Shown: positions 53,449 through 62,116 of the stretch, in pieces
How positions within the stretch are numbered: position 1 is the stretch's first letter
How the letters are laid out: every line of letters begins with the position of its first letter
DNA from: Pseudomonas sp. ADAK18
Lineage (GTDB): Bacteria; Pseudomonadota; Gammaproteobacteria; Pseudomonadales; Pseudomonadaceae
DNA length: 64,000 nucleotides
Assembly: GCF_012935695.1 (NCBI RefSeq)
Contig: NZ_CP052859.1
Span: forward strand, 1,901,001 to 1,965,000
Direction of reading: 5' to 3'
Notes under the pieces: generated by a model
Told to the model about the DNA's origin: nothing
Seen by the model: only the letters and a program-made list of their open reading frames with translations
The model's database searches: none
Program-made: the position numbers and the translations under genes

Positions 53449-54009
53449 ATGAGTCGCCGATTTTTGCTTTCTGCCGCACTGGTTACTCTTTTCGTCCTGT
53501 GCAGCGCGCAGGCCGTGGAATACACCTACGTCAATCCGGCCGCCAGCACCATCAGCTTCACCTATGACCAGATGGGGCGGCAGGTGTACGGCACCTTCGG
53601 CCAGTATGAGGCGACCCTGGATTTTGATACGCAAAACCCTGCTGCTTCCCGCGCTGTACTGAAAATCCAACTGTCGAGCATTGATGCCGGCAGCAGCGAT
53701 GCGAACACCGAGCTGACCAAGTCCGGCTGGTTCGACATGGCGACGTTTCCAGTGGGTACCTTTGAATCGACGCGTGTCACCGACTTGGGAGGCAACCTTT
53801 ACCTGTTCACTGGCAACCTGACCCTCAAGGGGCAGACCCGGCCGGTTGATGTACAGGTGGCCCTCAAGGAGCAGGGCGGTATCGGTGTGTTTGATGGCGA
53901 GCTTGTGCTCAAGCGTGCCGAGTTCAATATCGGTGCGGGCGAATGGGCAGACAGCGCGGTGTCCAATGCAATCACCATCAAGTTCAAGATCGTCGCGCCG
54001 CAGCGTTGA
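53449..54009 (+). CDS. YceI family protein
   Basis: A 186-residue periplasmic lipocalin-like protein with a signal peptide (MSRRFLLSAALVTLFVLCSAQA). The YceI domain is clear: YVNPAASTISFTYDQMGRQV, DLGGNLYLFTGNLTLKGQTR and ELVLKRAEFNIGAGEW. YceI proteins bind polyisoprenoid lipids in the periplasm. The gene stands alone, divergent from the thioesterase and convergent with the EamA gene. Confidence 0.93.
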   Translation: MSRRFLLSAALVTLFVLCSAQAVEYTYVNPAASTISFTYDQMGRQVYGTFGQYEATLDFDTQNPAASRAVLKIQLSSIDAGSSDANTELTKSGWFDMATFPVGTFESTRVTDLGGNLYLFTGNLTLKGQTRPVDVQVALKEQGGIGVFDGELVLKRAEFNIGAGEWADSAVSNAITIKFKIVAPQR

Positions 54010-54017
54010 ATAAGGTG

Positions 54018-54911
54018 CTAGCGCGCGAACTTCTTCGCCCCGGCCACGCACAGAATCACCGCCACGGTGACCGCCAGCATGCCCAGGCTGACGCGCTCAT
54101 GGAGCAGGGTCGCCGCCAGCGCCAGGCCGAAGAATGGTTGCAGCAACTGCAACTGGCCGACGGCAGCGATCCCACCCTGGGCCAACCCGCGATACCAGAA
54201 CACAAAGCCGATCAGCATGCTGAACAGCGACACATAGGTCAGGCTCAACCAGGCCGGCAGGCTGATGCCCGAGAACGAAGCGGGCATCAGCAGCAAAGTC
54301 AGCGGCGCCACCACCGGTAACGACACCACCAGCGCCCAGCAGATCACCTGCCAGCCACCGAGGGTGCGGGACAGCTTTGCCCCTTCGGCATAACCCAAAC
54401 CGCACACCAGTATCGCCAGCAGCATCAGCAGGTCGCCGACGGGCGCCGCGCTCAGGCCTTGGGAGACGGCGTAGCCCATCACCAGCAGGCTACCCAGTAT
54501 CGAGAACAGCCAGAACACCGGCCGGGGGCGCTCGCCACCGCGCAGCACGCCGAACGCAGCAGTGGCCAAGGGCAGCAGGCCGACAAACACGATGGAGTGA
54601 GCGGAGGTCACGTATTGCAACGCCAGTGCCGTCAGCAGTGGAAAGCCGATCACCACGCCCAGCGCAACGATGATCAGCGGCACCAGTTGATGGCGGGCAG
54701 GGCGTTTTTCCTTGAACAGCCACAGCAGGCACAGCCCCAACAGCGCGGCGATGGTCGCTCGGGCGACGGTCAGGAAAATTGGATTGAATTCCAGCACCGC
54801 CAAGCGGGTCGCCGGCAGTGAACCACTGAAAATCAGCACGCCGATAAACCCATTGATCCAACCGCGGGCGTTGTTGTGTTCCACGGCATTAAGGGGCGAG
54901 GTACGTTCCAT
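54018..54911 (-). CDS. EamA/DMT-family transporter
   Basis: A 297-residue inner-membrane protein with ten helices in two EamA repeats, the drug/metabolite transporter superfamily. SLPATRLAVLEFNPIFLTVA and the C-terminal WYRGLAQGGIAAVGQLQLLQP match. Members export amino acids or metabolites. It diverges from a MocR regulator (76 bases apart), which probably controls it. Confidence 0.9.
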   Translation of the reverse strand: MERTSPLNAVEHNNARGWINGFIGVLIFSGSLPATRLAVLEFNPIFLTVARATIAALLGLCLLWLFKEKRPARHQLVPLIIVALGVVIGFPLLTALALQYVTSAHSIVFVGLLPLATAAFGVLRGGERPRPVFWLFSILGSLLVMGYAVSQGLSAAPVGDLLMLLAILVCGLGYAEGAKLSRTLGGWQVICWALVVSLPVVAPLTLLLMPASFSGISLPAWLSLTYVSLFSMLIGFVFWYRGLAQGGIAAVGQLQLLQPFFGLALAATLLHERVSLGMLAVTVAVILCVAGAKKFAR

Positions 54912-54969
54912 GAAAGGCAGGCTCGATAAGGATGGGTTGCATCCAGGGCATCCTATGGTCGAAGATTAA

Positions 54970-54987
54970 GACAATCAAAAAATTGTC
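54970..54987. promoter_or_regulatory. Palindrome between EamA and MocR genes
   Basis: GACAAT-CAAAAA-ATTGTC ends directly before the MocR start codon. A regulator bound here would shut its own gene, so autoregulation is possible. Confidence 0.4.
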
Positions 54988-56328
54988 ATGGATACGCCGC
55001 CTATGCCTCGCGCCCGCTACAAGTCGTTGGTCGATAACTTCGCCAGGGACATTCGCTCAGGAAGCCTGGCGCCCGGCACCCGCTTGCCGACGCACCGGCA
55101 ATTGGCGAGTACTCATGGCTTGGCATTGGCCACGGCCAGCCGGGTCTATACCGAGCTTGAAGCTATGGGGCTGGTCAGCGGCGAAACCGGTCGCGGGACC
55201 TTTGTGCGGGAGATAACGCTGTCGCCGGGGCAGGGGATTGGGCAGGTTGCTGTGGCGGCCGGCATGATTGATCTCAACTTCAACTACCCATCGTTACCCG
55301 GCCAGGCCGACCTGCTGCGCACTGCGTTGCGGCAGTTGGCGTTGTCCGGCGACCTGGAATCGCTGTTGCGCTATCAACCCCATGGCGGGCGTGCACATGA
55401 ACGGGCTGCGGTGGCGCGTCATCTGCGTAGCAGGGGGCTGACGGTCCCGGGCGAGCAGGTGCTGATGGTCAGCGGCGCCCAGCATGGCCTGGCGGTGGCG
55501 ATGATGGCGCTGCTCAAGCCCGGTGATGTGGTGGCGGTGGATGGGCTGACCTACTCGGGCTTCAAGGTGCTGGCCGAGGCGCTGCACCTTGAAATCGTCG
55601 CCCTCCCGGTCACGGCGACAGGCCCTGACCTTGGCTTTCTGGAAGACCTTTGTCGCCGGCGCAAGGTGCGCGCCGTCTACAGCATCCCGACCCTGCATAA
55701 TCCCCTGGGGTGGGTGTTGGGCATCGAGCAGCGCCAGCAGTTGGTGACGATCGCCCGTCAACACGACCTGATCCTTATCGAAGACGCGGCCTATGCCTTC
55801 CTGGCAGAGCACGCGCCGCCACCGTTGGCGGAGTTGGCACCGGAACGCACGGTGTACATTTCAGGGCTGTCCAAGAGCGTCGCTACCGGTTTGCGTGTTG
55901 GCTTCGTGGCTGCGCCCCTTCCATGGGTGCACGCGCTGGAGCGCACCATCATGGCGACTGTCTGGAACGCACCAGGGGTGATGACGGCCATCGCTGTCGC
56001 CTGGATCGAAGACGGCACCGTCCTGCAGTTGGAAGCACAAAAACGCAAGGATGCCCAGGCGCGCCAGATGCTGGTGGATGAAGTGCTGGCCGGGCTGGAT
56101 TACATTCGCCATCCATCTTCGTACTTTCTGTGGTTGCCGTTGCCGGAAGACACCCGGGCGGATCAGTTCGCCATGGCGCTGACCCGGGAGAATATTTCAG
56201 TGTCCACGGCCGAGCCGTTTGCGACGACGGTGCATGTTCCCCATGCGGTTCGCCTGGCGCTGGGCTCGGTGGATATGACGGCGCTGCGGGAGGCGTTGAT
56301 CAAGGTGCGGCGGTTGGTGGCGTGGTGA
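54988..56328 (+). CDS. MocR-family regulator / PLP-dependent aminotransferase
   Basis: A 446-residue protein with a GntR winged helix (about residues 8-75, RLPTHRQLASTHGLALATAS) joined to an aminotransferase-fold domain (about 100-440). The PLP lysine is in ISGLSKSVATGLRVGF, and the pocket Asp/Tyr in LIEDAAYAFLAE. It is the second MocR gene in the window and diverges from an EamA exporter, a common pairing. There is almost no 5' untranslated room for a ribosome site except AAAAATTGTC, so translation may be weak or leaderless. Confidence 0.9.
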   Translation: MDTPPMPRARYKSLVDNFARDIRSGSLAPGTRLPTHRQLASTHGLALATASRVYTELEAMGLVSGETGRGTFVREITLSPGQGIGQVAVAAGMIDLNFNYPSLPGQADLLRTALRQLALSGDLESLLRYQPHGGRAHERAAVARHLRSRGLTVPGEQVLMVSGAQHGLAVAMMALLKPGDVVAVDGLTYSGFKVLAEALHLEIVALPVTATGPDLGFLEDLCRRRKVRAVYSIPTLHNPLGWVLGIEQRQQLVTIARQHDLILIEDAAYAFLAEHAPPPLAELAPERTVYISGLSKSVATGLRVGFVAAPLPWVHALERTIMATVWNAPGVMTAIAVAWIEDGTVLQLEAQKRKDAQARQMLVDEVLAGLDYIRHPSSYFLWLPLPEDTRADQFAMALTRENISVSTAEPFATTVHVPHAVRLALGSVDMTALREALIKVRRLVAW

Positions 56329-56350
56329 ACGTCGGCTACAGAAACAGTGT

Positions 56351-56782
56351 TCAGAACTTGAACGCTTGGCGCCCAATCAGCAGCCAGTGGCCTTTCTGTT
56401 TCTGCCAGACCTGAAAATTCTCGATCTCGGTCGGCACTTCCACACCGCTGTTAACCGCCTGTGCCGAGAAGTGATTGCGCACCAGGGCGGTGTCGCCGTT
56501 TAGGGTGATGGTCTGTTTTTGCATTTCCAGGGTCTTGAAACCGCTGCGGCCGGTTTCGATGTCGGCGATGAATTCCTGCTTGGTCTGGATCTTGCCGCTG
56601 GAGTGGCCGTAGGTGAGGTTGTTCGCAGTGAGGGCCTGAAGCTGGGGAATATTCTTGTGCAGCATGGCTTGGGTCAGGTGATCGACGGCCTGGGCGACCT
56701 CTTTGTCGGCGGCGGCCGGGCTGGCGACTACATAGCCGCTGAACAGGCACAGAAAACCGATCAGCACTTTGACGTTTTGCAT
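56351..56782 (-). CDS. Exported NTF2-like protein
   Basis: A 143-residue protein with a signal peptide (MQNVKVLIGFLCLFSGYVVA) and an NTF2-like (DUF4440-type) fold: a first helix (VAQAVDHLTQAMLHKNIPQLQA), YGHSSGKIQTKQEF, then strands ending VWQKQKGHWLLIGRQAFKF. Role unknown; such proteins often bind small molecules. The region upstream (56783-57006) is shared with the SMP-30 gene and is AT-rich. Confidence 0.85.
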   Translation of the reverse strand: MQNVKVLIGFLCLFSGYVVASPAAADKEVAQAVDHLTQAMLHKNIPQLQALTANNLTYGHSSGKIQTKQEFIADIETGRSGFKTLEMQKQTITLNGDTALVRNHFSAQAVNSGVEVPTEIENFQVWQKQKGHWLLIGRQAFKF

Positions 56783-56936
56783 GGGGATTTCCTTGTTGTT
56801 ATAGGGTACGCATGGATGAGCTGGATTTTGCGGAGTCCAGTGCTCACGTCATCATACAACATTGCAATAAATGCCCATGAAAAGGAAAGTGAAATTTCTA
56901 GTTAATGCGTAAATCATGGAGTTATTTGAATAAATC

Positions 56937-56963
56937 ATCTTGTACGATGTCTCATCACAAGAT
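56937..56963. promoter_or_regulatory. Inverted repeat upstream of the SMP-30 gene
   Basis: ATCTTGT-ACGATGTCTCATC-ACAAGAT has perfect 7-base arms, with an inner GATG-TCT-CATC palindrome. It overlaps a TTGTAC that could be a -35 element. Confidence 0.45.
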
Positions 56964-57006
56964 AAAAATGGCGTCCCCGTCTAACAATAAATAACGGAGA
57001 CCTACC

Positions 57007-58101
57007 ATGAGTGTTGCCCCATCGTCCCACTCGGCAGATAACAGTCGCCGGGTGTTTCTCAAGCGAACCCTGGCGGTATCGGCGACGGTTGCGGTACTCG
57101 GCAACCTGCCTCGGCTGGCCCAGGCCGAACTGCTGAGCCAACGCTACCCCGACCCGCTGATCAAGATTCTCGACGACAGCTTCCTCGACCTCAGGTTGTT
57201 CAATGCCAGCGTGGAAAGGCTCGCTACCGGTTTGCGCTGGGCGGAGGGGCCGGTGTGGGTGGGCGACGGGCGTTACCTGTTGGTCAGTGATATTCCCAAT
57301 AACCGCATCATGCGTTGGGATGAAGTCACCGACAGCCTGTCGGTGTATCGGGATCACTCGAATTTCGCCAATGGTATGTGCCGCGATCGCCAGGGCCGGT
57401 TATTAGTCTGCGAAGGTTCGACCACGTCTGGGGAAGGCCGCCGTATTACCCGCACCGAACACAACGGCAGCATTACCGTGCTGGCCGACAGTTTTGACGG
57501 CAAGCCTTTCAACTCGCCCAATGACATCGTGTGCAAGCGCGATGGCTCGGTCTGGTTCAGCGACCCGCCGTTCCAGACTGGCAACAACTACGAGGGGCAC
57601 AAGGTAACGCCCAGCCAGCCTCACGGCGTGTATCGCATTGACGGTGACAGCGGCAAGGTCAGCCGGGTGATCGACGACCTCAACGGACCCAACGGCCTGT
57701 GCTTTTCTCCCGATGAAAAGATCCTCTACGTGGTAGAAGGGCGAGCCAAGCCCAATCGACTTATCTGGGCGATCAGCGTCAATGAAGATGGCAGCCTCGG
57801 TGCGCGCCGCAAGCACATCGAAGGCCTGGATTACGCCGCCATCGACGGCATGAAGTGTGACGAAAGTGGCAACCTCTGGTGCGGCTGGGGCGGCAATGGC
57901 GACCCCAAGGCCGACTTGGAGAAACTCGATGGCGTGCGGGTGTTCAACCCTGAGGGCAAAGCTATCGGCCACATCTCATTGCCGGAGCGTTGCCCCAATT
58001 TGTGCTTCGGGGGGAGGGAGGGCAACCGGCTGTTCATGGCCGGCAGCCATTCGGTGTATGGGCTGTTTGTGAATACCCGGGGCGCCACCTTTGCCGATTA
58101 A
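57007..58101 (+). CDS. SMP-30/gluconolactonase family protein, Tat-exported
   Basis: A 364-residue protein. The N-terminal NSRRVFLKRTLAVSATVAVL (about residues 14-33) is a twin-arginine signal. The rest is a six-bladed propeller of the SMP-30 type: GLRWAEGPVWVGDGR (metal-binding Glu), FNSPNDIVCKRDGSVWFSDP (Asn/Asp) and GPNGLCFSPDEKILYV. The likely reaction is lactone hydrolysis in the periplasm, substrate unknown. AACGGAG precedes the ATG. Confidence 0.92.
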   Translation: MSVAPSSHSADNSRRVFLKRTLAVSATVAVLGNLPRLAQAELLSQRYPDPLIKILDDSFLDLRLFNASVERLATGLRWAEGPVWVGDGRYLLVSDIPNNRIMRWDEVTDSLSVYRDHSNFANGMCRDRQGRLLVCEGSTTSGEGRRITRTEHNGSITVLADSFDGKPFNSPNDIVCKRDGSVWFSDPPFQTGNNYEGHKVTPSQPHGVYRIDGDSGKVSRVIDDLNGPNGLCFSPDEKILYVVEGRAKPNRLIWAISVNEDGSLGARRKHIEGLDYAAIDGMKCDESGNLWCGWGGNGDPKADLEKLDGVRVFNPEGKAIGHISLPERCPNLCFGGREGNRLFMAGSHSVYGLFVNTRGATFAD

Positions 58102-58114
58102 GTGAGCCCGGTGT

Positions 58115-59281
58115 TCAGATCTGCGCGAGGGCCTGGGCCAGATCCTTGCGCAGGTCTTCGACGTCCTCCACACCCACTGACAACCGCACCAGACCATCAC
58201 CAATACCCAACTGCGCACGCGTTTGGGCGGGGATGCTGGCGTGGGTCATGATCGCCGGGTGTTCGATCAGGCTTTCCACGCCGCCGAGGCTTTCAGCCAG
58301 GGCGAAGATCTGTACGTTTTCGAGGAAGCGCTTGGCCCCGGCCAGGTCGCTTTTCAGGTCCACGGAAATCATCCCGCCGAACCCGCGCATTTGCCGACGG
58401 GCCAGTTCGTGCTGAGGGTGTGACGCAAGGCCCGGATAGTAGACCCGCGCTACTTGCGGCTGTTGCTCCAGCCAGGTGGCCAGATCCAGGGCATTGCTGC
58501 AATGACGCTCCATGCGCAGGGCCAACGTCTTCACGCCACGCAGGGTGAGGAAGGCGTCGAACGGGCCGGCAATGGCACCCACGGAGTTTTGCAGGAAGCC
58601 CAGGCGCTCGGCCAGTTCCGGGTTTTGCCCGACCACCGCGATACCGCCGATGACATCCGAATGGCCGTTCAGGTACTTGGTGGTCGAGTGCACCACGATA
58701 TCGAAACCCAGCTCCAGCGGGCGCTGGATCCACGGGCTGGCAAAGGTGTTGTCAGCCACGCAGATGATGCCCCGGGCACGGCAGATGCGGGAAATGGCCG
58801 CCAGATCTGTAAGGCTCAGCAAAGGATTGCTCGGCGTCTCGACCCAGACCATTCGTGTGTCGTCCTGCAAGGCCGCTTCGAAGGCCGCCACGTTGCTCAG
58901 GTCGACGAAGCTGAAGCGATGCCCGGCGCTGCGTTGGCGCACCTTGTCGAACAGGCGAAAGGTGCCGCCGTACAGGTCATTACCGGAGACCACGTGGGCG
59001 CCGGCATCCAGCAACTCCAGCACGGTGGAAATCGCCGCCAGGCCGGAGGCAAACGCGAAGGCCTGGGTGCCTCCCTCGAGGTCTGCCACACAACGCTCCA
59101 GGGCAAAGCGCGTAGGGTTGTGGGAGCGCCCGTAGTCGAGACCCTTGTGCACACCGGGGCTCTGTTGCAGGTAAGTGGAGTTGGCATAGATCGGCGGCAT
59201 CAACGCCCCGGTCGTTGGGTCTGGCGATTGCCCTGCATGGATAACGCGGGTGGCGAAGGCGGTTTTATCGTGCTGACTCAT
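58115..59281 (-). CDS. Cystathionine gamma-lyase / gamma-synthase family PLP enzyme
   Basis: A 388-residue Cys/Met metabolism PLP enzyme. PLP Lys202 is in HSTTKYLNGHSDVIGG, with FASGLAAISTVLELL and Tyr/Arg residues in YGRSHNPTRFALER. Since cbs is immediately upstream with an ATGA overlap, the likely reaction is cleavage of cystathionine to cysteine, 2-oxobutyrate and ammonia (reverse transsulfuration, as for PA0400). A synthase role cannot be excluded by sequence alone. Confidence 0.9.
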   Translation of the reverse strand: MSQHDKTAFATRVIHAGQSPDPTTGALMPPIYANSTYLQQSPGVHKGLDYGRSHNPTRFALERCVADLEGGTQAFAFASGLAAISTVLELLDAGAHVVSGNDLYGGTFRLFDKVRQRSAGHRFSFVDLSNVAAFEAALQDDTRMVWVETPSNPLLSLTDLAAISRICRARGIICVADNTFASPWIQRPLELGFDIVVHSTTKYLNGHSDVIGGIAVVGQNPELAERLGFLQNSVGAIAGPFDAFLTLRGVKTLALRMERHCSNALDLATWLEQQPQVARVYYPGLASHPQHELARRQMRGFGGMISVDLKSDLAGAKRFLENVQIFALAESLGGVESLIEHPAIMTHASIPAQTRAQLGIGDGLVRLSVGVEDVEDLRKDLAQALAQI

Positions 59282-60654
59282 GCAAGGGATCTCCGTAAGT
59301 GATTGAGCAGGTCGACGCGGGTAATCAGGCCGTGAAAGCCTGAGGTATCGGCGATGATTGCCACCAGTCCGCGATCCAGTTCTGCCTGCAGTTCAGCCAG
59401 GCTGGCGCTGGGCGCGAGGGTTTGCAGGGTGTTGGTCATGGCGCTGGCCACGGTCATGTGAAAGTGCGAGGCATCCTGGTGCATGCCCAGCAAGATATCC
59501 GATTCGTCGATCACGCCTACCAGGCGTTGGCCGTCCACCAGCACCGGCAGTTGCGAGATATCCGCCAGGCGCATGCGCTGGAAGGCGGTGAGCAGGGTGT
59601 CGTCCGGGCCGACGCTGATCACCCGGCCATCCTCGAAGCGCCGGGCGATCAGGTCGCGCAGGTCGCCGTAGTGCTTGTACTGGAGCAGGCCCTGGTCGTT
59701 CATCCATTGGTCGTTGTAGACCTTGGACAGGTAACGGGTGCCGGTGTCGCAGACAAAGGTCACGACCCGTTTGGGCTCGGTTTGCTCGCGGCAGTAGCGT
59801 AGGGCGGCCGCAAGCAGGGTGCCAGTGGAAGAGCCGCCGAGAATACCTTCGGCCCGCAGCAGTTGCCGGGCATGGTCGAAGCTTTCTTCGTCGCTGATGG
59901 AGTAGGCCTGGCGCACGCTGGACAAGTCGGCAATCGAGGGGATGAAGTCTTCGCCGATACCTTCTACCGCCCACGAGCCCGGCGTGCCGAGGGTGCCGCT
60001 GCGGCTGTATTCGGCCATCACCGAGCCGACCGGATCGGCCAGCACCATCGCCAGGTCCGGTTGCACGCGCTTGAAGAAGCGGGTCAGCCCGGTCAGGGTG
60101 CCGGCCGAACCGACGCCGACCACGATGGCGTCCAGGTCATGCTGGGTCTGCGCCCAGATTTCCGGGGCGGTACTGGTTTCATGGGCCAGCGGGTTGGCCG
60201 GGTTGTTGAATTGATCGGCGAAAAATGAATCGGGAATTTCCTGCGCCAGTCGCGCTGCGACGTCCTGGTAATACTCGGGATGGCCCTTGCCCACGTCGGA
60301 GCGGGTGATGTGCACCTCGGCACCCATGGCCTTGAGGTGCAGGACCTTCTCGGTGGACATCTTGTCCGGAACCACCAGCACCACCCGATAACCCTTGGCC
60401 CGGCCCACCAGCGCCAGGCCCAGGCCGGTATTACCGGCGGTGGCTTCAATGATGGTACCGCCAGGACGCAGGCGGCCATCGCGCTCGGCGGCGTCGATCA
60501 TCGCCAGACCGATGCGGTCCTTGATCGAACCGCCAGGGTTCTGTGATTCAAGCTTGAGGAACAGCGTGCAGGGGCCGGTATCGAAGCGGCTCACGCGTAC
60601 CAGCGGCGTGTTGCCGATCAGTTCGAGCACGGCGGGGCGGGAGTTTTGAGGCAT
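59278..60654 (-). CDS. cbs: Cystathionine beta-synthase with CBS-domain pair
   Basis: A 458-residue PLP enzyme that condenses serine and homocysteine to cystathionine. The catalytic core (about 1-320) has PLP Lys45 (GGSIKDRIGLAM), EATAGNTGLGLAL and GSSTGTLLAAAL. Two C-terminal CBS domains (about 335-458) probably bind an adenosyl ligand that regulates it. No N-terminal haem-binding region of animal CBS is present. It forms an operon with the cystathionine lyase gene, as PA0399-PA0400. Confidence 0.93.
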   Translation of the reverse strand: MPQNSRPAVLELIGNTPLVRVSRFDTGPCTLFLKLESQNPGGSIKDRIGLAMIDAAERDGRLRPGGTIIEATAGNTGLGLALVGRAKGYRVVLVVPDKMSTEKVLHLKAMGAEVHITRSDVGKGHPEYYQDVAARLAQEIPDSFFADQFNNPANPLAHETSTAPEIWAQTQHDLDAIVVGVGSAGTLTGLTRFFKRVQPDLAMVLADPVGSVMAEYSRSGTLGTPGSWAVEGIGEDFIPSIADLSSVRQAYSISDEESFDHARQLLRAEGILGGSSTGTLLAAALRYCREQTEPKRVVTFVCDTGTRYLSKVYNDQWMNDQGLLQYKHYGDLRDLIARRFEDGRVISVGPDDTLLTAFQRMRLADISQLPVLVDGQRLVGVIDESDILLGMHQDASHFHMTVASAMTNTLQTLAPSASLAELQAELDRGLVAIIADTSGFHGLITRVDLLNHLRRSLA

Positions 60655-61035
60655 GTCGTCACCTGGCTACGGGGCAGTCGTATTTGGATGGACAGCGGGA
60701 TGCGAGTGCAGGTTGCAACTGCATTGTCTGGAACATAGGCCGGTAATGCGCCAGCTGCAACTGGTGGCAAAGCCGGTGGCGGAAAAATTGAAGGTGGCTG
60801 GCTAATGATATTAGGGCAAGCAACAAGTGACCCTGTGGCGAGGGGGCTTGCCCCCGTTGGGTGGCGAAGCCGCCCCAATCAGACCACTGCGGTTTTTCAG
60901 ATAGACCGAGATGGCAGGCTTTAGGGGTGCTTCGCACCCCAACGGGGGCAAGCCCCCTCGCCACAGGGTTGGTGTCAGAGCAGCGGTGCGATGCACTATG
61001 CTTGCCCATTCTCGGCATTGGGTAGGGATAACCTT
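60655..61035. other. Intergenic region upstream of cbs and of the DUF6434 gene
   Basis: This 381-base gap contains a family C repeat (60829-60970) and the presumed cbs promoter on the minus strand. Nothing else is apparent. Confidence 0.5.
60829..60970. repeat. Inverted repeat family C, copy 2
   Basis: GACCCTGTGGCGAGGGGGCT + TGCCCCCGTTGG faces its reverse complement about 75 bases away. The spacer contains TTTTTCAGATAGACCGAGAT, shared with the copy at 38063-38222. This copy lacks the outer E arms. Confidence 0.93.
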
Positions 61036-61245
61036 ATGGGTTTTGACTGGCACAGCGACGTGATCACCCGCAGCACTGAAGTTTCCCGGCACTATAAAAA
61101 CACCCAGAACGTACGCCGATTCATGCTTGAGCACTGCGGCGCCGCGTTCAAGTTCGACCGGACCTTCATGGCTTGGATCCGCAACGGCACGCCAAAGACC
61201 ATGGGCGATGTCGTTGATGAGTGGACGCAACGTCAGGAGCGTTGA
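61036..61245 (+). CDS. DUF6434 small protein
   Basis: A 69-residue protein, MGFDWHSDVITRSTEVSR at its start, matching small DUF6434 proteins of Pseudomonas (conserved core TQNVRRFMLEHCGAAFKFDR and WIRNGTPKTMGDV). This core resembles SAP-like small DNA-binding or helical modules, but the function is not known. Its last 13 bases overlap the convergent HD gene. Confidence 0.8.
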   Translation: MGFDWHSDVITRSTEVSRHYKNTQNVRRFMLEHCGAAFKFDRTFMAWIRNGTPKTMGDVVDEWTQRQER

Positions 61246-61826
61246 AGCCCGGCCTCCAGATTCCTGCGTGTGTCTTCGTCCACCAGTTTGCGCATGGCGG
61301 CAAACAGCGGATGCAGGCTGGTATAGCGGCGCCCGTAATCCAGGTTGAATTCAAAATCAAAGTCGGGCGGGTTGTTGCCCTGGTTGTGCTGGAGCATGGT
61401 TTCCAGCTTGTCGAAGGCTTTGACCGCCAAGGCTTCCGGGGACGAGGCTTGCTCGTATTCATCCCACAGCGACAGGATACCTTCGCGTACCGGCGCGTCC
61501 ACGGAGCGGGCGAGGAACAGCAAGTCGTCTCTTTCCTGTTCGCCCTTGTTCTGCCCTGGGATTTGCGCAATCGCCGGCACGTCACCGTGAATGGCTTCGC
61601 CCAAGTCGTGGATGACGCACATCTTGAGTACTTTCAGACGATCCAGCTCGGCCAGTTCATCCTCGAACACCATCGCCATCAGGCACAGGCGCCAGCTGTG
61701 TTCTGCGGTGCTTTCGGTACGACCGGACGAGGTGTGGGCCGAGCGCAGTACGTCCTTGAGTTTTTCTGCCTCGCGCAGGAAGTCGAGGCGGCCTTTGATT
61801 TTTTCGATGTCCATATAGCTGCTCAC
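61233..61826 (-). CDS. HD-domain hydrolase (YfbR/HDDC2-like)
   Basis: A 197-residue metal-dependent phosphohydrolase. Metal ligands: His in STAEHSWRLCLMAM, HD in MCVIHDLGEAIHGD and a later Asp. This is the pattern of 5'-deoxynucleotidases and HDDC2-like proteins, so dNMP dephosphorylation is likely but not shown. It is a single gene with the convergent DUF6434 gene overlapping its end. Confidence 0.88.
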   Translation of the reverse strand: MSSYMDIEKIKGRLDFLREAEKLKDVLRSAHTSSGRTESTAEHSWRLCLMAMVFEDELAELDRLKVLKMCVIHDLGEAIHGDVPAIAQIPGQNKGEQERDDLLFLARSVDAPVREGILSLWDEYEQASSPEALAVKAFDKLETMLQHNQGNNPPDFDFEFNLDYGRRYTSLHPLFAAMRKLVDEDTRRNLEAGLQRS

Positions 61827-61894
61827 TTGGGTGACTGCCGATAGTCTGGGGCGCTACTGAAGGAGAACGCAAGCCGGTCGTGTGAGGGGGGCTG

Positions 61895-62116
61895 ATGTCT
61901 TCTACGCGTTCATTACAGGCAGTGATGTTCATATTGGCTCTCTTTGGCGTTTCGTCCGCCTTTTGCGAGGAAGTGCAGAGTTCGCTGTTCTTGCCTGGGG
62001 AAAAATGGTTCGTGGTTCACGAGGAAATACCCGGGCAAGTACCGCAGGCGGGTGGCATTCTGTGGCGCTATGGGGCAGGGGCCAAAACGCTTGAGAGGTG
62101 TGACTGTGATCTATGA
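61895..62116 (+). CDS. Possible small secreted protein
   Basis: A 73-codon frame with a good ribosome site (GAGGGGGG just before the ATG) and a signal peptide-like start (MSSTRSLQAVMFILALFG, ends VSSAFCEE). The rest (VQSSLFLPGEKWFVVHEE, ILWRYGAGAKTLERC) is short and has no recognised domain. It overlaps the monooxygenase start by 11 bases, so it might be translationally coupled to it, or be the truncated remains of a longer gene cut by it. Uncertain. Confidence 0.45.
   Translation: MSSTRSLQAVMFILALFGVSSAFCEEVQSSLFLPGEKWFVVHEEIPGQVPQAGGILWRYGAGAKTLERCDCDL

Noticed and set aside
61944-62105. Upstream extension of the FAD monooxygenase
   Set aside because: The extra 54 residues are basic and unlike the family, whose first beta strand begins directly at the GTG chosen.
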